This document shows, in pieces, positions 1-8,411 of a stretch of 59,155 nucleotides of DNA; position 1 is the stretch's first letter, and every line of letters begins with the position of its first letter. This DNA is from Deltaproteobacteria bacterium. GTDB taxonomy: Bacteria > Desulfobacterota > DSM-4660 > Desulfatiglandales > HGW-15. The stretch covers positions 1 to 59,155 of the forward strand of contig JAGVAP010000094.1 of assembly GCA_020060215.1 (NCBI GenBank), written 5' to 3'. A model generated the notes under the pieces. That model was not told the origin of the DNA and made no database searches. It saw only the letters and a program-made list of their open reading frames with translations. A program made the position numbers and the translations under genes.

Positions 1-1
1 C

Positions 2-169
2 TGGTCCGCCTTGGAGGGAAACTGGACCTCTCCGACCATGCTGAACGCCCCTTATGCCTATATTCACGGGATCATGGTCATCGGCTCCCTGTTGCTCCTC
101 GTCAGCTTCGTCTGCACCATCATCCTGCAGTTCAGAGGCGAGGAGATCGAACCCACAGGATCTGCCTAG
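2..169 (+). CDS. TRAP transporter small permease (DctQ), C-terminal end only
   Basis: The open frame entering from the left edge ends in TAG at 167-169 and gives 55 residues. It has one hydrophobic segment (about residues 25-43) followed by a short acidic tail, as in the last helix of DctQ subunits. DctQ is the four-helix membrane subunit that pairs with DctM in TRAP transporters. The DctM gene starts 15 bp downstream, which is the usual dctQ-dctM order and supports the call more than the short sequence does. The start and the receptor gene lie outside the window. Confidence 0.75.
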   Translation, partial: WSALEGNWTSPTMLNAPYAYIHGIMVIGSLLLLVSFVCTIILQFRGEEIEPTGSA

Positions 170-184
170 GAAGGAACGCAACTC

Positions 185-1489
185 ATGAGCACCGGCCTGC
201 TTACGATCGTCATGCTGGGTTTGCTGGTCCTGCTGCTGGGGCTGGGGGTGCGGATTGCCTTCTGCCTGGGGATCATCGCGGTGGGAGGCATTCTCGCCTT
301 TCTGGAGCCCGGCGTACTCTACCAGGTCGCCGAAGTCGCTGCGGATACGGGGACGAACATCTTCCTCATCACGCTCCCCCTCTTTATCCTGATGGCCGAA
401 GTCGTCTCCTTCTCGGGCGTGGGAGACGACATGTACACCGCCGCCCATGACTGGCTGAGCTGGCTCCCCGGGGGGCTGGCCATCAGCAGCATCGCGACCT
501 GCACCGGGTTTGCAGCCATCTGCGGATCGAGCCCCGCCACGGCGGCCTCCGTCGGCCTGGTCTCCGTACCGGAGATGATCAAGAGGGGTTACGACAAAAA
601 GCTTGCGGTGGGATCCGTCTCCGTCGGCGGGACCCTGGGCATTCTGATCCCGCCCAGCATCACCATGATCATCTACGGCCTGATCACCGAGACCTCCATC
701 GGGAAGCTCTTCATGGCCGGCATCATCCCGGGCATCGTCATTGCTTTGATCCTCTGCAGCGCCATCGCCGTCGCTGTGCTGGTGTGGCCGGAGCTTGCCC
801 CCCGGATCCAGGGGGTGAGCTGGAGGAAGCGGTTCAGCTCCCTCAAGAGGATCTGGGCCTTCATCGTGCTCGTGATCAGCATCATGGGAAGCATCTACCT
901 GGGCATCGCGACGCCGGAGGAGTCCGCCGCCATCGGCGCGACGACGGCCATCATCATCGCCGTCGCCTATCGGAGACTCAATTTCAAGACCTTCCACTCC
1001 GCCCTGCTGAGAACGGTCGCGGTGACGGCCATGATCATGTTCATGGTCCTGGGGGGGAATGTCTTCGCCTTCATGCTCTCCACGCTCGGCATCCCCCAGT
1101 ACATCACGAATCTCATGGTGGGTCTGGAGGTCTCCCGATGGGTCGTCATGATCATCATCAACATGGTGTTTCTGGCCCTGGGGTGCCTCCTGGATCCCAT
1201 GGCCATCATGGTGATCTGTCTCCCGATCCTTTTCCCGATCGTGACCCAGCTCGGTTTCGATCCCGTGTGGTTCGGGATCGTCGTCACCATCAACGTGGAG
1301 ATGGGGATGATCACCCCTCCGTTCGGCCTCAATCTCTTCATCCTCAAAGCGGCCCTGCGGGACTACACGAGCATGGAAGACATCGTGCGCGGCTCTCTGC
1401 CCTTCATCCTGCTGCTGGTGGTGGGACTGGCGGTCATCATGATCTTTCCCTCCCTGGCCACCTGGCTGCCGGGAAAGATGGGGTTCTAG
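185..1489 (+). CDS. dctM: TRAP transporter large permease (DctM family)
   Basis: This 434-residue protein is hydrophobic throughout, with about 12 membrane segments, and is of usual DctM length. DctM is the ion-coupled channel subunit of TRAP carboxylate transporters in the inner membrane. Visible family features are the TLPLFILMAE region near residue 63, the GSSPATAASVG stretch near 113, the GTLGILIPPSITMIIYG segment near 148, and ATPEESAAIGA near 243. The start at 185 has an AGGAAGG ribosome site 8-14 bp upstream. It completes a DctQ-DctM pair whose receptor is off the left edge. Substrate cannot be read from sequence; context suggests an organic acid. Confidence 0.95.
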   Translation: MSTGLLTIVMLGLLVLLLGLGVRIAFCLGIIAVGGILAFLEPGVLYQVAEVAADTGTNIFLITLPLFILMAEVVSFSGVGDDMYTAAHDWLSWLPGGLAISSIATCTGFAAICGSSPATAASVGLVSVPEMIKRGYDKKLAVGSVSVGGTLGILIPPSITMIIYGLITETSIGKLFMAGIIPGIVIALILCSAIAVAVLVWPELAPRIQGVSWRKRFSSLKRIWAFIVLVISIMGSIYLGIATPEESAAIGATTAIIIAVAYRRLNFKTFHSALLRTVAVTAMIMFMVLGGNVFAFMLSTLGIPQYITNLMVGLEVSRWVVMIIINMVFLALGCLLDPMAIMVICLPILFPIVTQLGFDPVWFGIVVTINVEMGMITPPFGLNLFILKAALRDYTSMEDIVRGSLPFILLLVVGLAVIMIFPSLATWLPGKMGF

Positions 1490-1491
1490 AG

Positions 1492-1586
1492 AATGTCCAA
1501 TGTCCAACGAAGAAGGAAGAAGAATCGCCACGAAGACACCGAAGAGACCAAGAAGAATGAGCTTCGTGACTTGGTGTCTTCGTGGC
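1492..1586 (+). repeat. Intergenic palindromic element (GCCACGAAGACACC arms)
   Basis: A 14-bp arm GCCACGAAGACACC at 1527-1540 has its perfect reverse complement at 1573-1586, 32 bp apart. A short AATGTCCAATGTCCAA tract at about 1493-1508 precedes it; the same word recurs at 15712-15853. The element fills the gap between dctM and the RidA gene, ending shortly before the ribosome site. Related arms occur at 18094-18165 and more loosely at 20862-20949. Confidence 0.7.
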
Positions 1587-1614
1587 AGAATTCGAACTAG
1601 AAAGGAGCACTCTC

Positions 1615-2037
1615 ATGGCCAAGATCGAGCACGTTCACTGGAAAGATGCGCCGAAGGTATGGATGCCGTACGCGCCCGCCATCAAGGTGACGGGAGGGAC
1701 CCTGGTCTTTCTCGCCGGGGTGAATGCGGCCCCCGTGTATCACAGCCACCCTCACATCCCCGAGGAGTTTGCCTCCATGCCGACGGACATGGAAGGACAG
1801 GCGATCGCCACCATGGAAAACCTGAAGAAATCCCTCGAGTCCGTGGGCGGCACATTCGCCCATGTCGTGGTGGCCAACCGGTTTCTCACGGACCTCTCGC
1901 AGCAGGACATCCTGAACAAGGTCTGGAACCGCTACGTCGGCGAGAACAAGCCGACGACGACCACCGTCCAGGTGGTGAAGCTGGCCACGGATCCGCGCTG
2001 CCTGGTGGAGATCAACGCGATTGCGGTCGTGGACTAG
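1615..2037 (+). CDS. RidA/YjgF-family protein, canonical arginine absent
   Basis: This 140-residue protein has the YjgF/RidA fold signature: the GGTLVFLAGVNA strand near residue 27, a central helix with MENLKKSLESVGG, and the C-terminal LVEINAIAVV strand. True RidA proteins hydrolyse reactive enamine/imine intermediates and use an Arg in the segment before the last strands (ARxxVEV). Here that segment reads TTTTVQV, so the substrate-carboxylate Arg is replaced and imine deaminase activity is doubtful. The start at 1615 was chosen because AAAGGAG lies 8 bp upstream; an in-frame ATG at 1582 lies inside the repeat. It sits between a TRAP transporter and an oxidoreductase operon, so it may act on a metabolite of that pathway. 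Confidence 0.8.
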   Translation: MAKIEHVHWKDAPKVWMPYAPAIKVTGGTLVFLAGVNAAPVYHSHPHIPEEFASMPTDMEGQAIATMENLKKSLESVGGTFAHVVVANRFLTDLSQQDILNKVWNRYVGENKPTTTTVQVVKLATDPRCLVEINAIAVVD

Positions 2038-2144
2038 CCTGTTCTCCCCGCGCTCCCCGGCATTCGGGGAAGAACGGCAGACCGGGCTCATTCCACCGGG
2101 ATGACTCTCATGAGGCTTGTCGCCTTTGAAAGAAGAGGTTCAGA

Positions 2145-2969
2145 ATGAGTAGGATGGAAGAGAGCAGGACCGTGTCCGGCGGTTTTGTCCTGACACCGGC
2201 CGCCGGAAAGAAACTGATCGGCCTTGCCGTGGCCGCTCTCCCGGAAGTCCGATACGCCTACAAACATGGGCGGCTGGCGATCGCCAACGGCACCACGACC
2301 GGCTGCGTGATCGAGGCGCTCACCGGACAGCCTGTCCAGAAGTTCGAGTACTGCGTGGGTGTGGTGGCCAACGGGGTCTTCGGGGAAAACCCCGACAACG
2401 ATCATACCCTCATGTATTGGGAAAAGGGCAAGTCGACCAGGCTCCCCTTTCCCCAGTTCCTGCCGGAGCTCCGGAAATTCGAGCGCGGCGATGTCTTCAT
2501 CAAGGGGGCCAATGCCGTGGATCCCCGGGGGTATGCGGGAGGGCTCCAGACCAATCCGAACGGGGGCTCGTGGGCCGATGCATTCGGCCTCATCACGGCG
2601 CGGGGACTCTTCTGTGTGGTGCCCGTGGGGCTCGAGAAGATGATCCCTTCGGTGGTGGAGGCCTCCAGGAAGGCCGGTCAACTGCGGTTGGACTACTGCA
2701 TTGGAAACGCTCCCGGAGTGATCCCCCTCCCCTCCTTCAAGGTGGTCACGGAGATCGAGGCCCTGGAGATCCTGGCCGGGGTCAAGGCGACCGTCATCGC
2801 GGCAGGCGGCATCGGCGGGAGCGAAGGATCCAGGTCGTTCGTCATCGAAGGCACGGAAGCGCAGGTCAAAGAGGCGCTCGCCTATGTGCTGAAGGTGCAC
2901 AAGGAGCCGGCGGTTCAAGTCGCCGGGAAAGTGGAATCCAAGCCCCACCGGCTGCCCGAGGGGCTGTAA
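2145..2969 (+). CDS. Conserved hypothetical soluble protein
   Basis: This 274-residue protein has no family I can name. It has no signal peptide or membrane segment. It contains glycine-rich loops (VVANGVFGENPDNDH near residue 73, NAVDPRGYAGGLQTNPNGGSW near 125) and a C-terminal alternating strand/helix stretch with AAGGIGGSEGS near 225, which might bind a phosphate or cofactor. An AGAAGAGG ribosome site lies 6 bp before the ATG. It lies between the RidA-like gene and the molybdoenzyme operon in the same direction, which suggests a metabolic role there. Coding potential is supported by an uninterrupted frame and consistent codon use. Confidence 0.7.
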   Translation: MSRMEESRTVSGGFVLTPAAGKKLIGLAVAALPEVRYAYKHGRLAIANGTTTGCVIEALTGQPVQKFEYCVGVVANGVFGENPDNDHTLMYWEKGKSTRLPFPQFLPELRKFERGDVFIKGANAVDPRGYAGGLQTNPNGGSWADAFGLITARGLFCVVPVGLEKMIPSVVEASRKAGQLRLDYCIGNAPGVIPLPSFKVVTEIEALEILAGVKATVIAAGGIGGSEGSRSFVIEGTEAQVKEALAYVLKVHKEPAVQVAGKVESKPHRLPEGL

Positions 2970-2983
2970 GGAAGACCGGGTGA

Positions 2984-3066
2984 AATCCAAATGTCAAAGT
3001 ACAAATGACAATGTCATTGGGGCTTTGGCATTGATTTGGGATTGGAGATTTGGGCTTTGACATTCG
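2984..3066 (+). repeat. AT-rich intergenic inverted-repeat element
   Basis: AATGTCAAAG at 2990-2999 is matched by its reverse complement CTTTGACATT at 3055-3064. The interior is made of short related words (CAAATGACAATGTCATTGG, GGCATTGATTTGGGATTGG). The tract is markedly more AT-rich than the genes on both sides and lies upstream of the first molybdoenzyme gene. Confidence 0.6.
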
Positions 3067-3144
3067 ATGGATTTCAGGATGCCCCGCCGTTCCTGGGCCG
3101 GGGAAACCCATGGAATCGTTCCCATAGCGACTAGGAGTATTTCA

Positions 3145-5829
3145 ATGGCTAAGAAAAGGTCCCCCTACGAGGAGGTCCTGGCGGATCTTCGGTCGCGCCG
3201 GGGGTCGTTCGAGCCTTCCCCGTACAAGTGGAAGAAGGTGGATCCCGGCTCCCAAGGGGAGAAGAAAACCCTGTTCGGACTATGCCGGGCGTGCATGCAG
3301 GGAGATTGCGCGACCGTGGTGCATCTCGAAGACGGCGTCGTGGTGAAGGTGGAGGGCAGACCGGACACCCCGCCAAACTGGGGAACCCTCTGCCCCAAGG
3401 GCAACGCGGAGATCATGGGGCTCTACAACCCCTATCGTGTGAAGACCCCCATGATCAGAACGAACCCGGAAAAGGGGCTGGATGTGGATCCCATGTGGAA
3501 AGAGGTCACCTGGGACGAGGCCCTCGATCATACGGCAGCGGAACTGACCAAGATCAGGGAAAAAGACCCCCGGGCCCTCGTGATCTGCGAGGGATGGGGG
3601 CAGCGGGACACCATCCTTCGACAGCCTTTCGGACACGCCTTCGGCACCCCCAATGAAACCGGGTCCCACGGCGCCCTCTGTACGGTCCATTATCCCTCGG
3701 GGCTGGTACACGCCGGATATCCGGTGGCGATCGTCGACCTGGAGTATTGCCAGTACCACGTCACCATGGGGCGATCCCTCGGCCCCAACTTCGGCATCGT
3801 CCCGGGCATGCGACGATTCTCCAAGGCGATCGAGAGGGGAATGAAGCTGGTCGTGGTCGACCCTCGGAGCTCTTACGAGGCATCCAAGGGGGAATGGGTC
3901 CCTATCCGCCCCGGGACCGACCTGGCCTTCCTGCTGGCCATGGCCCACGTCATGCTCCACGAGATCAGGACCTTTGACGAGTGGTTTCTCAAGAACCGGA
4001 CCAATGCTCCTTACCTGATCGACCCCAAGGGGGAGTACTGCAGGGATCCCGAGACCGGGAAGCCGATGATGTGGGACCCTGTCGAGAACCGGGCAAAGCC
4101 CTACCCGGCCGAGTTCGAGGATATCGCGCTGAGCGGCGCTTATACGGTCCGCAGCGTCCTGTGCAAGACCGCCTTCGAGCTGGTGAAGGAGGAATATGTC
4201 CGGTACACGCCCGAGTGGGCGGAGGAGATCACGACGGTCCCTGCGAAGACCGTTCGGAGGATCGCGAAGGAGTTCGTGTCCCACGCCCGCATCGGGAGCA
4301 CCATCGAGATCGACGGATTCACCTTTCCCTTCCGACCGGTTTCGCTCAACGTGGAGCGAAACGTGACCAACCGAAGGGGAGGGACCTATGCGGACCTGGT
4401 CGGCAAGATCATCAATGTCCTGGTGGGCAACATCGAGGTGCCCGGGGGATGCCTGAGCTGCTCGTTCCGCGGGCCCATCATGGGGCCCACCGAAGACGGG
4501 ACCGTGACACCGGACTATGAGGCCGTGCCCAAGCCGTTCAAGTTCCCGCCGGACACCGCCACCCTGCAGGAGTTCTACCCCCATCAGCATACGGCGCCGC
4601 ACATCGCCCTCAACTCGATCCTCCACCCGGAGGAGTGCTATCTCCCCTACCGGGTGGAGGCATGGATGTCCGTCGGTGGAAATCCGATCCGACAGAACGC
4701 CCAGCCCGAAAAGTACGTGGAGGGGTTCCAGAAGCTCTCCTTTGCCGTGGCCATCGCCTTCCACATGGACGAGGTGGCGATCCTCTCGGACGTGCTGCTT
4801 CCGGAGCACAGCGCCCTGGAGAGGCTGAGGGTCGTGCCCTTCTACCTGCAGCACCAGTCCATCGACGACGAGGTGAGCGGGCTGAAGATGATCCAGCTCC
4901 GGGAGCCGGTCCCGACCCTCTTCAACACCAAGAACGCGGACGACATCTTCATGGAGCTGGCGGAGAGGATGGGCATCCTCTATGGAAAAGGGGGCCTCTA
5001 CGACTGCCTGAACCATGCGGTCGACTGGGTGGACAAGACCGACGGCCTCAACATGAACGGCGAATGGAAGCTGGACATCGGGAAGAAGTATACGCTGGAG
5101 GAGATCTTCGACCGGCAGATCCGGGGGTGGCCTTACAGCGGCGGAAAGACCCTCGAGGACCTCAGGGAAAAAGGGCTCATCGAATACCGGAAGCCCAGAA
5201 AAGAGTTCTATCTCTACTACTACTGGCCGGACAACAAAACCAGGCACCCCATCTACCTCATGGGGCTCAAGGAGGTGGGGGATCGCCTCAGGGCCGACCT
5301 CATCAGGCACAACATCCAGTTTCCCATGATCAAGGACATGGATTATATCTTTGATCTTTATCGTCCGATCCCCTACTGGGTGGAGACTTCCGAGTACAGG
5401 GGGCCTTCGGAAGGCTACGATCTGTGGGCCATCAACTGGAAGACCCCTTACATCGGCAACGACGCGAGCAACCTGACCGGCAACCCGTGGCTGGCGGAGA
5501 TCTATGCCAAGGATCCGTGGGAGTCGGTCATCCTGCTCAACCCGGCCACGGCGGCGCGCAAGGAGCTCAAGGACGGGGATACGCTGGTGGTCGAATCGAG
5601 ATACGGGAGGATCGAAGGCCGGCTGAGGATCTCGGAGCTGTTCCATCCCGACGCCGTGGGCGTCGGCGGCAGCTACGGCCTCGGCACCTGCCAGACCAAC
5701 CCCTTGAACAGGATGGGGCCCAACTTCAATGCGCTCCTCTCCATCGATCCACACACCTATGATGGGGTGAGCGGCGGCCAGGACACAGCCCCGGCCGTCC
5801 GGGTGTACAGGAAGGAGGGGGCGCGATGA
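3145..5829 (+). CDS. Mo/W-bisPGD oxidoreductase catalytic subunit (DMSO reductase superfamily)
   Basis: This 894-residue protein is the catalytic subunit of a complex iron-sulfur molybdoenzyme. An N-terminal [4Fe-4S] motif (CRACMQGDC then CPKG, about residues 49-90) precedes the molybdopterin domains. These include VTWDEALDH, and the C-terminal dinucleotide-binding barrel with LKDGDTLVVESRYG and GGSYGLGTCQTNP. The Cys in GSHGALC is a candidate Mo ligand, but this is inference. No Tat signal is seen, so the enzyme probably faces the cytoplasm. I chose ATG 3145 over 3067 because TAGGAG lies 8 bp upstream and the longer version has a non-conserved leader. It overlaps the ferredoxin gene by 4 bp and is followed by NrfD and TorD-like genes. 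The substrate is unknown. Confidence 0.92.
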   Translation: MAKKRSPYEEVLADLRSRRGSFEPSPYKWKKVDPGSQGEKKTLFGLCRACMQGDCATVVHLEDGVVVKVEGRPDTPPNWGTLCPKGNAEIMGLYNPYRVKTPMIRTNPEKGLDVDPMWKEVTWDEALDHTAAELTKIREKDPRALVICEGWGQRDTILRQPFGHAFGTPNETGSHGALCTVHYPSGLVHAGYPVAIVDLEYCQYHVTMGRSLGPNFGIVPGMRRFSKAIERGMKLVVVDPRSSYEASKGEWVPIRPGTDLAFLLAMAHVMLHEIRTFDEWFLKNRTNAPYLIDPKGEYCRDPETGKPMMWDPVENRAKPYPAEFEDIALSGAYTVRSVLCKTAFELVKEEYVRYTPEWAEEITTVPAKTVRRIAKEFVSHARIGSTIEIDGFTFPFRPVSLNVERNVTNRRGGTYADLVGKIINVLVGNIEVPGGCLSCSFRGPIMGPTEDGTVTPDYEAVPKPFKFPPDTATLQEFYPHQHTAPHIALNSILHPEECYLPYRVEAWMSVGGNPIRQNAQPEKYVEGFQKLSFAVAIAFHMDEVAILSDVLLPEHSALERLRVVPFYLQHQSIDDEVSGLKMIQLREPVPTLFNTKNADDIFMELAERMGILYGKGGLYDCLNHAVDWVDKTDGLNMNGEWKLDIGKKYTLEEIFDRQIRGWPYSGGKTLEDLREKGLIEYRKPRKEFYLYYYWPDNKTRHPIYLMGLKEVGDRLRADLIRHNIQFPMIKDMDYIFDLYRPIPYWVETSEYRGPSEGYDLWAINWKTPYIGNDASNLTGNPWLAEIYAKDPWESVILLNPATAARKELKDGDTLVVESRYGRIEGRLRISELFHPDAVGVGGSYGLGTCQTNPLNRMGPNFNALLSIDPHTYDGVSGGQDTAPAVRVYRKEGAR

Positions 5830-6431
5830 GATACGGCATGGTCATCGATCTGCAGAAATGTGTGGGGTGCAACTCGTGCACCGTGGCCTGCCGGGCCGAA
5901 CAGGGCACGCCCGCAGGGATTCATTTCCACAGGGTCGTCAAGTACGAATCGGGGAAGTACCCGAATGCCAGGATGAAGTTTCTCCCCATGCCCTGCATGC
6001 ACTGCCAGGACCCACCCTGTCTGAAGGTCTGCCCCACCGGGGCCACCTACAGGCGTGACGACGGGCCGATCCTCATCGACCACGACCGGTGCATCGGGTG
6101 CAGGGCCTGCATGCTCGCCTGTCCATACGACAGCAGGCAGTTTCTCTGGGACATCCGCAACTACTACGCCGGCCAGCTGCCGACGCCTTATGAGCAGATC
6201 AAGCAGAAGGGCTTTGACAAGGGGACCGTGGTCAAGTGCAACTTCTGCGTGCAGCGGCTGGACAAGAACCGGCTGCCCGCCTGCGTGGAGACATGCCCTG
6301 CGGGGGCGCGCAAATTCGGGGACCTGGAGGACCCGGAGAGCGATGTCTCCCGGCTGATCGTGCTCTACAGGGGAGCGGTCTTCCGGGAGGAAATGGGGAC
6401 GGAGCCGTCGGTGTTTTACATCAAGGGGTAA
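5826..6431 (+). CDS. Four-cluster ferredoxin electron-transfer subunit (DmsB/NrfC/PsrB type)
   Basis: This 201-residue protein carries four Cys groups for four iron-sulfur clusters: CVGCNSCTVAC near the N-terminus, CMHCQDPPCLKVCP, CIGCRACMLACPY, and CNFC with CVETCP. It would pass electrons between the molybdenum subunit and the NrfD-type membrane anchor. Its ATG overlaps the stop of the catalytic gene (ATGA), so the two are translationally coupled. Length and Cys spacing match the family; no C-terminal extra domain is present, unlike the other ferredoxin subunit at 24124-24972. Confidence 0.95.
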   Translation: MRYGMVIDLQKCVGCNSCTVACRAEQGTPAGIHFHRVVKYESGKYPNARMKFLPMPCMHCQDPPCLKVCPTGATYRRDDGPILIDHDRCIGCRACMLACPYDSRQFLWDIRNYYAGQLPTPYEQIKQKGFDKGTVVKCNFCVQRLDKNRLPACVETCPAGARKFGDLEDPESDVSRLIVLYRGAVFREEMGTEPSVFYIKG

Positions 6432-6490
6432 GAGGATCCCACGGATCGGTCCGATCGGTCGGATCCGACGGATCTCACAAGGAGAGGTTC

Positions 6491-7531
6491 ATGATTTCCT
6501 GGGTTGTCGTTGTCGTTGCGCTGCTGGTCTCCGGACTGTGGGCGGTCATGTTTCTCCGGCAGATGACGTCGGGCCTTTCAGACACCGCGCTCGAGGACCG
6601 GTTTGCATGGGGACTCTACGTCCAGGGGTTCTTCTTCTTTTCCGCCCTGGCAGGGGGGATCCTCATCTTCATGTCCGTGGCCACGCTCCTGGAGCTGACC
6701 TCCATCAGGCCCCTGGTCGAGACCGGTTCCGCCGTGGCCCTGGGGTGTCTTGCCGCTGCCGGGCTTCTCCTGGGGTCCGATCTCGGCAAACCCTTTCGCG
6801 GGATCAAGGTCGTGACCGGACAGAACTTTGCGTCCCCTCTCACCTGGGACTTTTACATGCTCACCCTCTGCGGGATCCTCGGCCTGGTCTTTGTCCCAGG
6901 ATGGATTCCGCCGGCCGGACCGCTGGCGATGCTCTGGGCGGTGCTGTGTCTGCTGGCCGCCCTGGGGTATGTGATGATCCACACCCTTTTCTTCCTCTCG
7001 AGGGTGGGGGCAGGATTCAGATCCCAGCCCTTCCTGGGGCTGGATACGCTGGCCCAGAGCCTCTGGGGCGGCACGGCCCTCTTGAACCTGATCGCCCTGT
7101 TCTCAAACATCGACTTCCCGAACGGGGGCAGGCTTCTCCTGGTCCTTGGCTGCCTCACACTCGCTCCGCTCGTGGGAGGGCACATCGCGTCCGTCGGCAT
7201 CAAGAGCAGGGAGCTGGAGGCGAAGAAGGTCATCGGGGTGGACCTCGTGATTCTGGTCGCCCTCGTCCTGATCCTGGCCTTCGCCCCGGGGAACAGGTTC
7301 CTGACGGGCTTGGTTTCGATCTCCGTTCTCGTGGCGGTCTTCCTGGAGAAGTCCCACCTGATGAAGCAGTACCAGACCAGACCCACGCTCCCCCTGCCCT
7401 ACAGCCGATATGATGAGTCTCCCGAGTACTCCCCTTCGGCCAGTGAGTGGATCCTGGCCGCGGGCAGTGTGGGTGTTTGCGTCTTCCTGAGCACGCTGAT
7501 CATCAACCTGAAGGTCTTGGTCCTGGGATGA
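6491..7531 (+). CDS. nrfD: NrfD/PsrC-family quinone-interacting membrane anchor
   Basis: This 346-residue protein has about eight to nine membrane helices and starts directly with a hydrophobic helix (MISWVVVVVALL). NrfD/PsrC subunits exchange electrons with the quinone pool. The WGLYVQGFFFFSALAGG region near residue 40 corresponds to the conserved first helical pair of the family. The start at 6491 has GGAGAGG 3-9 bp upstream, and upstream in-frame sequence overlaps the ferredoxin gene without support. It overlaps the chaperone gene by 4 bp. Its presence ties this molybdoenzyme to respiration or reverse electron flow. Confidence 0.9.
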   Translation: MISWVVVVVALLVSGLWAVMFLRQMTSGLSDTALEDRFAWGLYVQGFFFFSALAGGILIFMSVATLLELTSIRPLVETGSAVALGCLAAAGLLLGSDLGKPFRGIKVVTGQNFASPLTWDFYMLTLCGILGLVFVPGWIPPAGPLAMLWAVLCLLAALGYVMIHTLFFLSRVGAGFRSQPFLGLDTLAQSLWGGTALLNLIALFSNIDFPNGGRLLLVLGCLTLAPLVGGHIASVGIKSRELEAKKVIGVDLVILVALVLILAFAPGNRFLTGLVSISVLVAVFLEKSHLMKQYQTRPTLPLPYSRYDESPEYSPSASEWILAAGSVGVCVFLSTLIINLKVLVLG

Positions 7532-8241
7532 GGAGGAAGCTGGAAATCTCCGGTGAGATGCGGGCCGATGTGGCCTCAGGGCGGGCCACGCTCTATGAGC
7601 TCCTGGTGGCGGCGTTCAGGCGTCTGCCCGACATGGCCCTGCTGGGGTCCATCGGGAAGGGGGAGTATCAGCGGCACCTGGCCCGTTTGGCCGAACTGGA
7701 CAACGACCGGATCCATTCAGGGATACAGCGCCTGATCTCCTATCGCTCCCGGATCCAAGGGACAAGGGATGAAGACGTGTTGACGGAGCTTTCCGTGGAT
7801 CGGACCAGGATCCTCAGGGGTACCGGCCATCCGGATCTGATGCCGCCCTATGAAGGACTTTACAGGCGCCGGAAGGGGGCAGGAGAGTCCGTCCTGGAGA
7901 TCAGGAGCTTCTACCGCCGGGCCGGCCTGTTGCCCGATGAGTCCAACCAGGAAGCGGCCGACTATCTGTTCGTGGAGCTGGATTTCATGAGGGAGCTCTG
8001 TCTACGGGAGGAAGAGCAGTGGGCCCATGACGGCGCGGTTGAAGAGACCCTGTCCGACGAAAGGGAATTCCTGGAGGAGCACCTCGGACGTTGGGTCGGC
8101 GATTACTGCACCGCCGTGGAGAAGCATGCGGAGACCGATTTCTACAGGGGTTTCTCTCTCATCATGGACGGTTTCATCGAGGCTGAAAAGGAATGGATCT
8201 CCCGACTCTCCCGGGAGATGGGAAAAAGGAAGAAGGGATGA
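7528..8241 (+). CDS. TorD/DmsD-like molybdoenzyme maturation chaperone
   Basis: This 237-residue, largely helical protein shows the TorD-family pattern of a PPYEGLYR motif (about residues 109-116), followed by DESNQEAADYLFVELDFMRELC near residue 140. Such chaperones bind the apo catalytic subunit during cofactor insertion. The ATG overlaps the stop of the NrfD gene (ATGA). It closes the four-gene operon, and its dedicated client is presumably the protein encoded at 3145-5829. No Tat signal is visible on that client, so a role in cofactor loading rather than export proofreading is likelier. Confidence 0.85.
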   Translation: MRRKLEISGEMRADVASGRATLYELLVAAFRRLPDMALLGSIGKGEYQRHLARLAELDNDRIHSGIQRLISYRSRIQGTRDEDVLTELSVDRTRILRGTGHPDLMPPYEGLYRRRKGAGESVLEIRSFYRRAGLLPDESNQEAADYLFVELDFMRELCLREEEQWAHDGAVEETLSDEREFLEEHLGRWVGDYCTAVEKHAETDFYRGFSLIMDGFIEAEKEWISRLSREMGKRKKG

Positions 8242-8263
8242 ATCGAACGGGGGGAGAAGGGGA

Positions 8264-8341
8264 CGAACGTCGAATATCGAGCGTCCAACGTCGAACGTCG
8301 AGTGAAAAGGGGACGAACATCGAACAGTCGAACATCGACCG
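8264..8341 (+). repeat. AT-rich intergenic repeat tract (GTCGAA words)
   Basis: The tract is a chain of imperfect copies of GAACGTCGAATATCGA-like words (GTCGAATATCGA, CGTCGAACGTCGA, CATCGAACAGTCGAACATCGA). It fills most of the gap between the TorD-like gene and the amidohydrolase gene. It belongs with the other short-word elements found ahead of genes in this island. Confidence 0.55.
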
Positions 8342-8411
8342 GGAAGAGACCAAACCATTTCGACGTTCCTTCGTTTCAGGTGAGAAAAGGAAAATTGGGG
8401 AGGTGTAAACC

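Noticed and set aside
3280..5754. 824-residue open frame on the - strand opposite the first molybdoenzyme
   Set aside because: Shadow of a GC-rich gene with no domain pattern; the + strand product is a clear molybdoenzyme.
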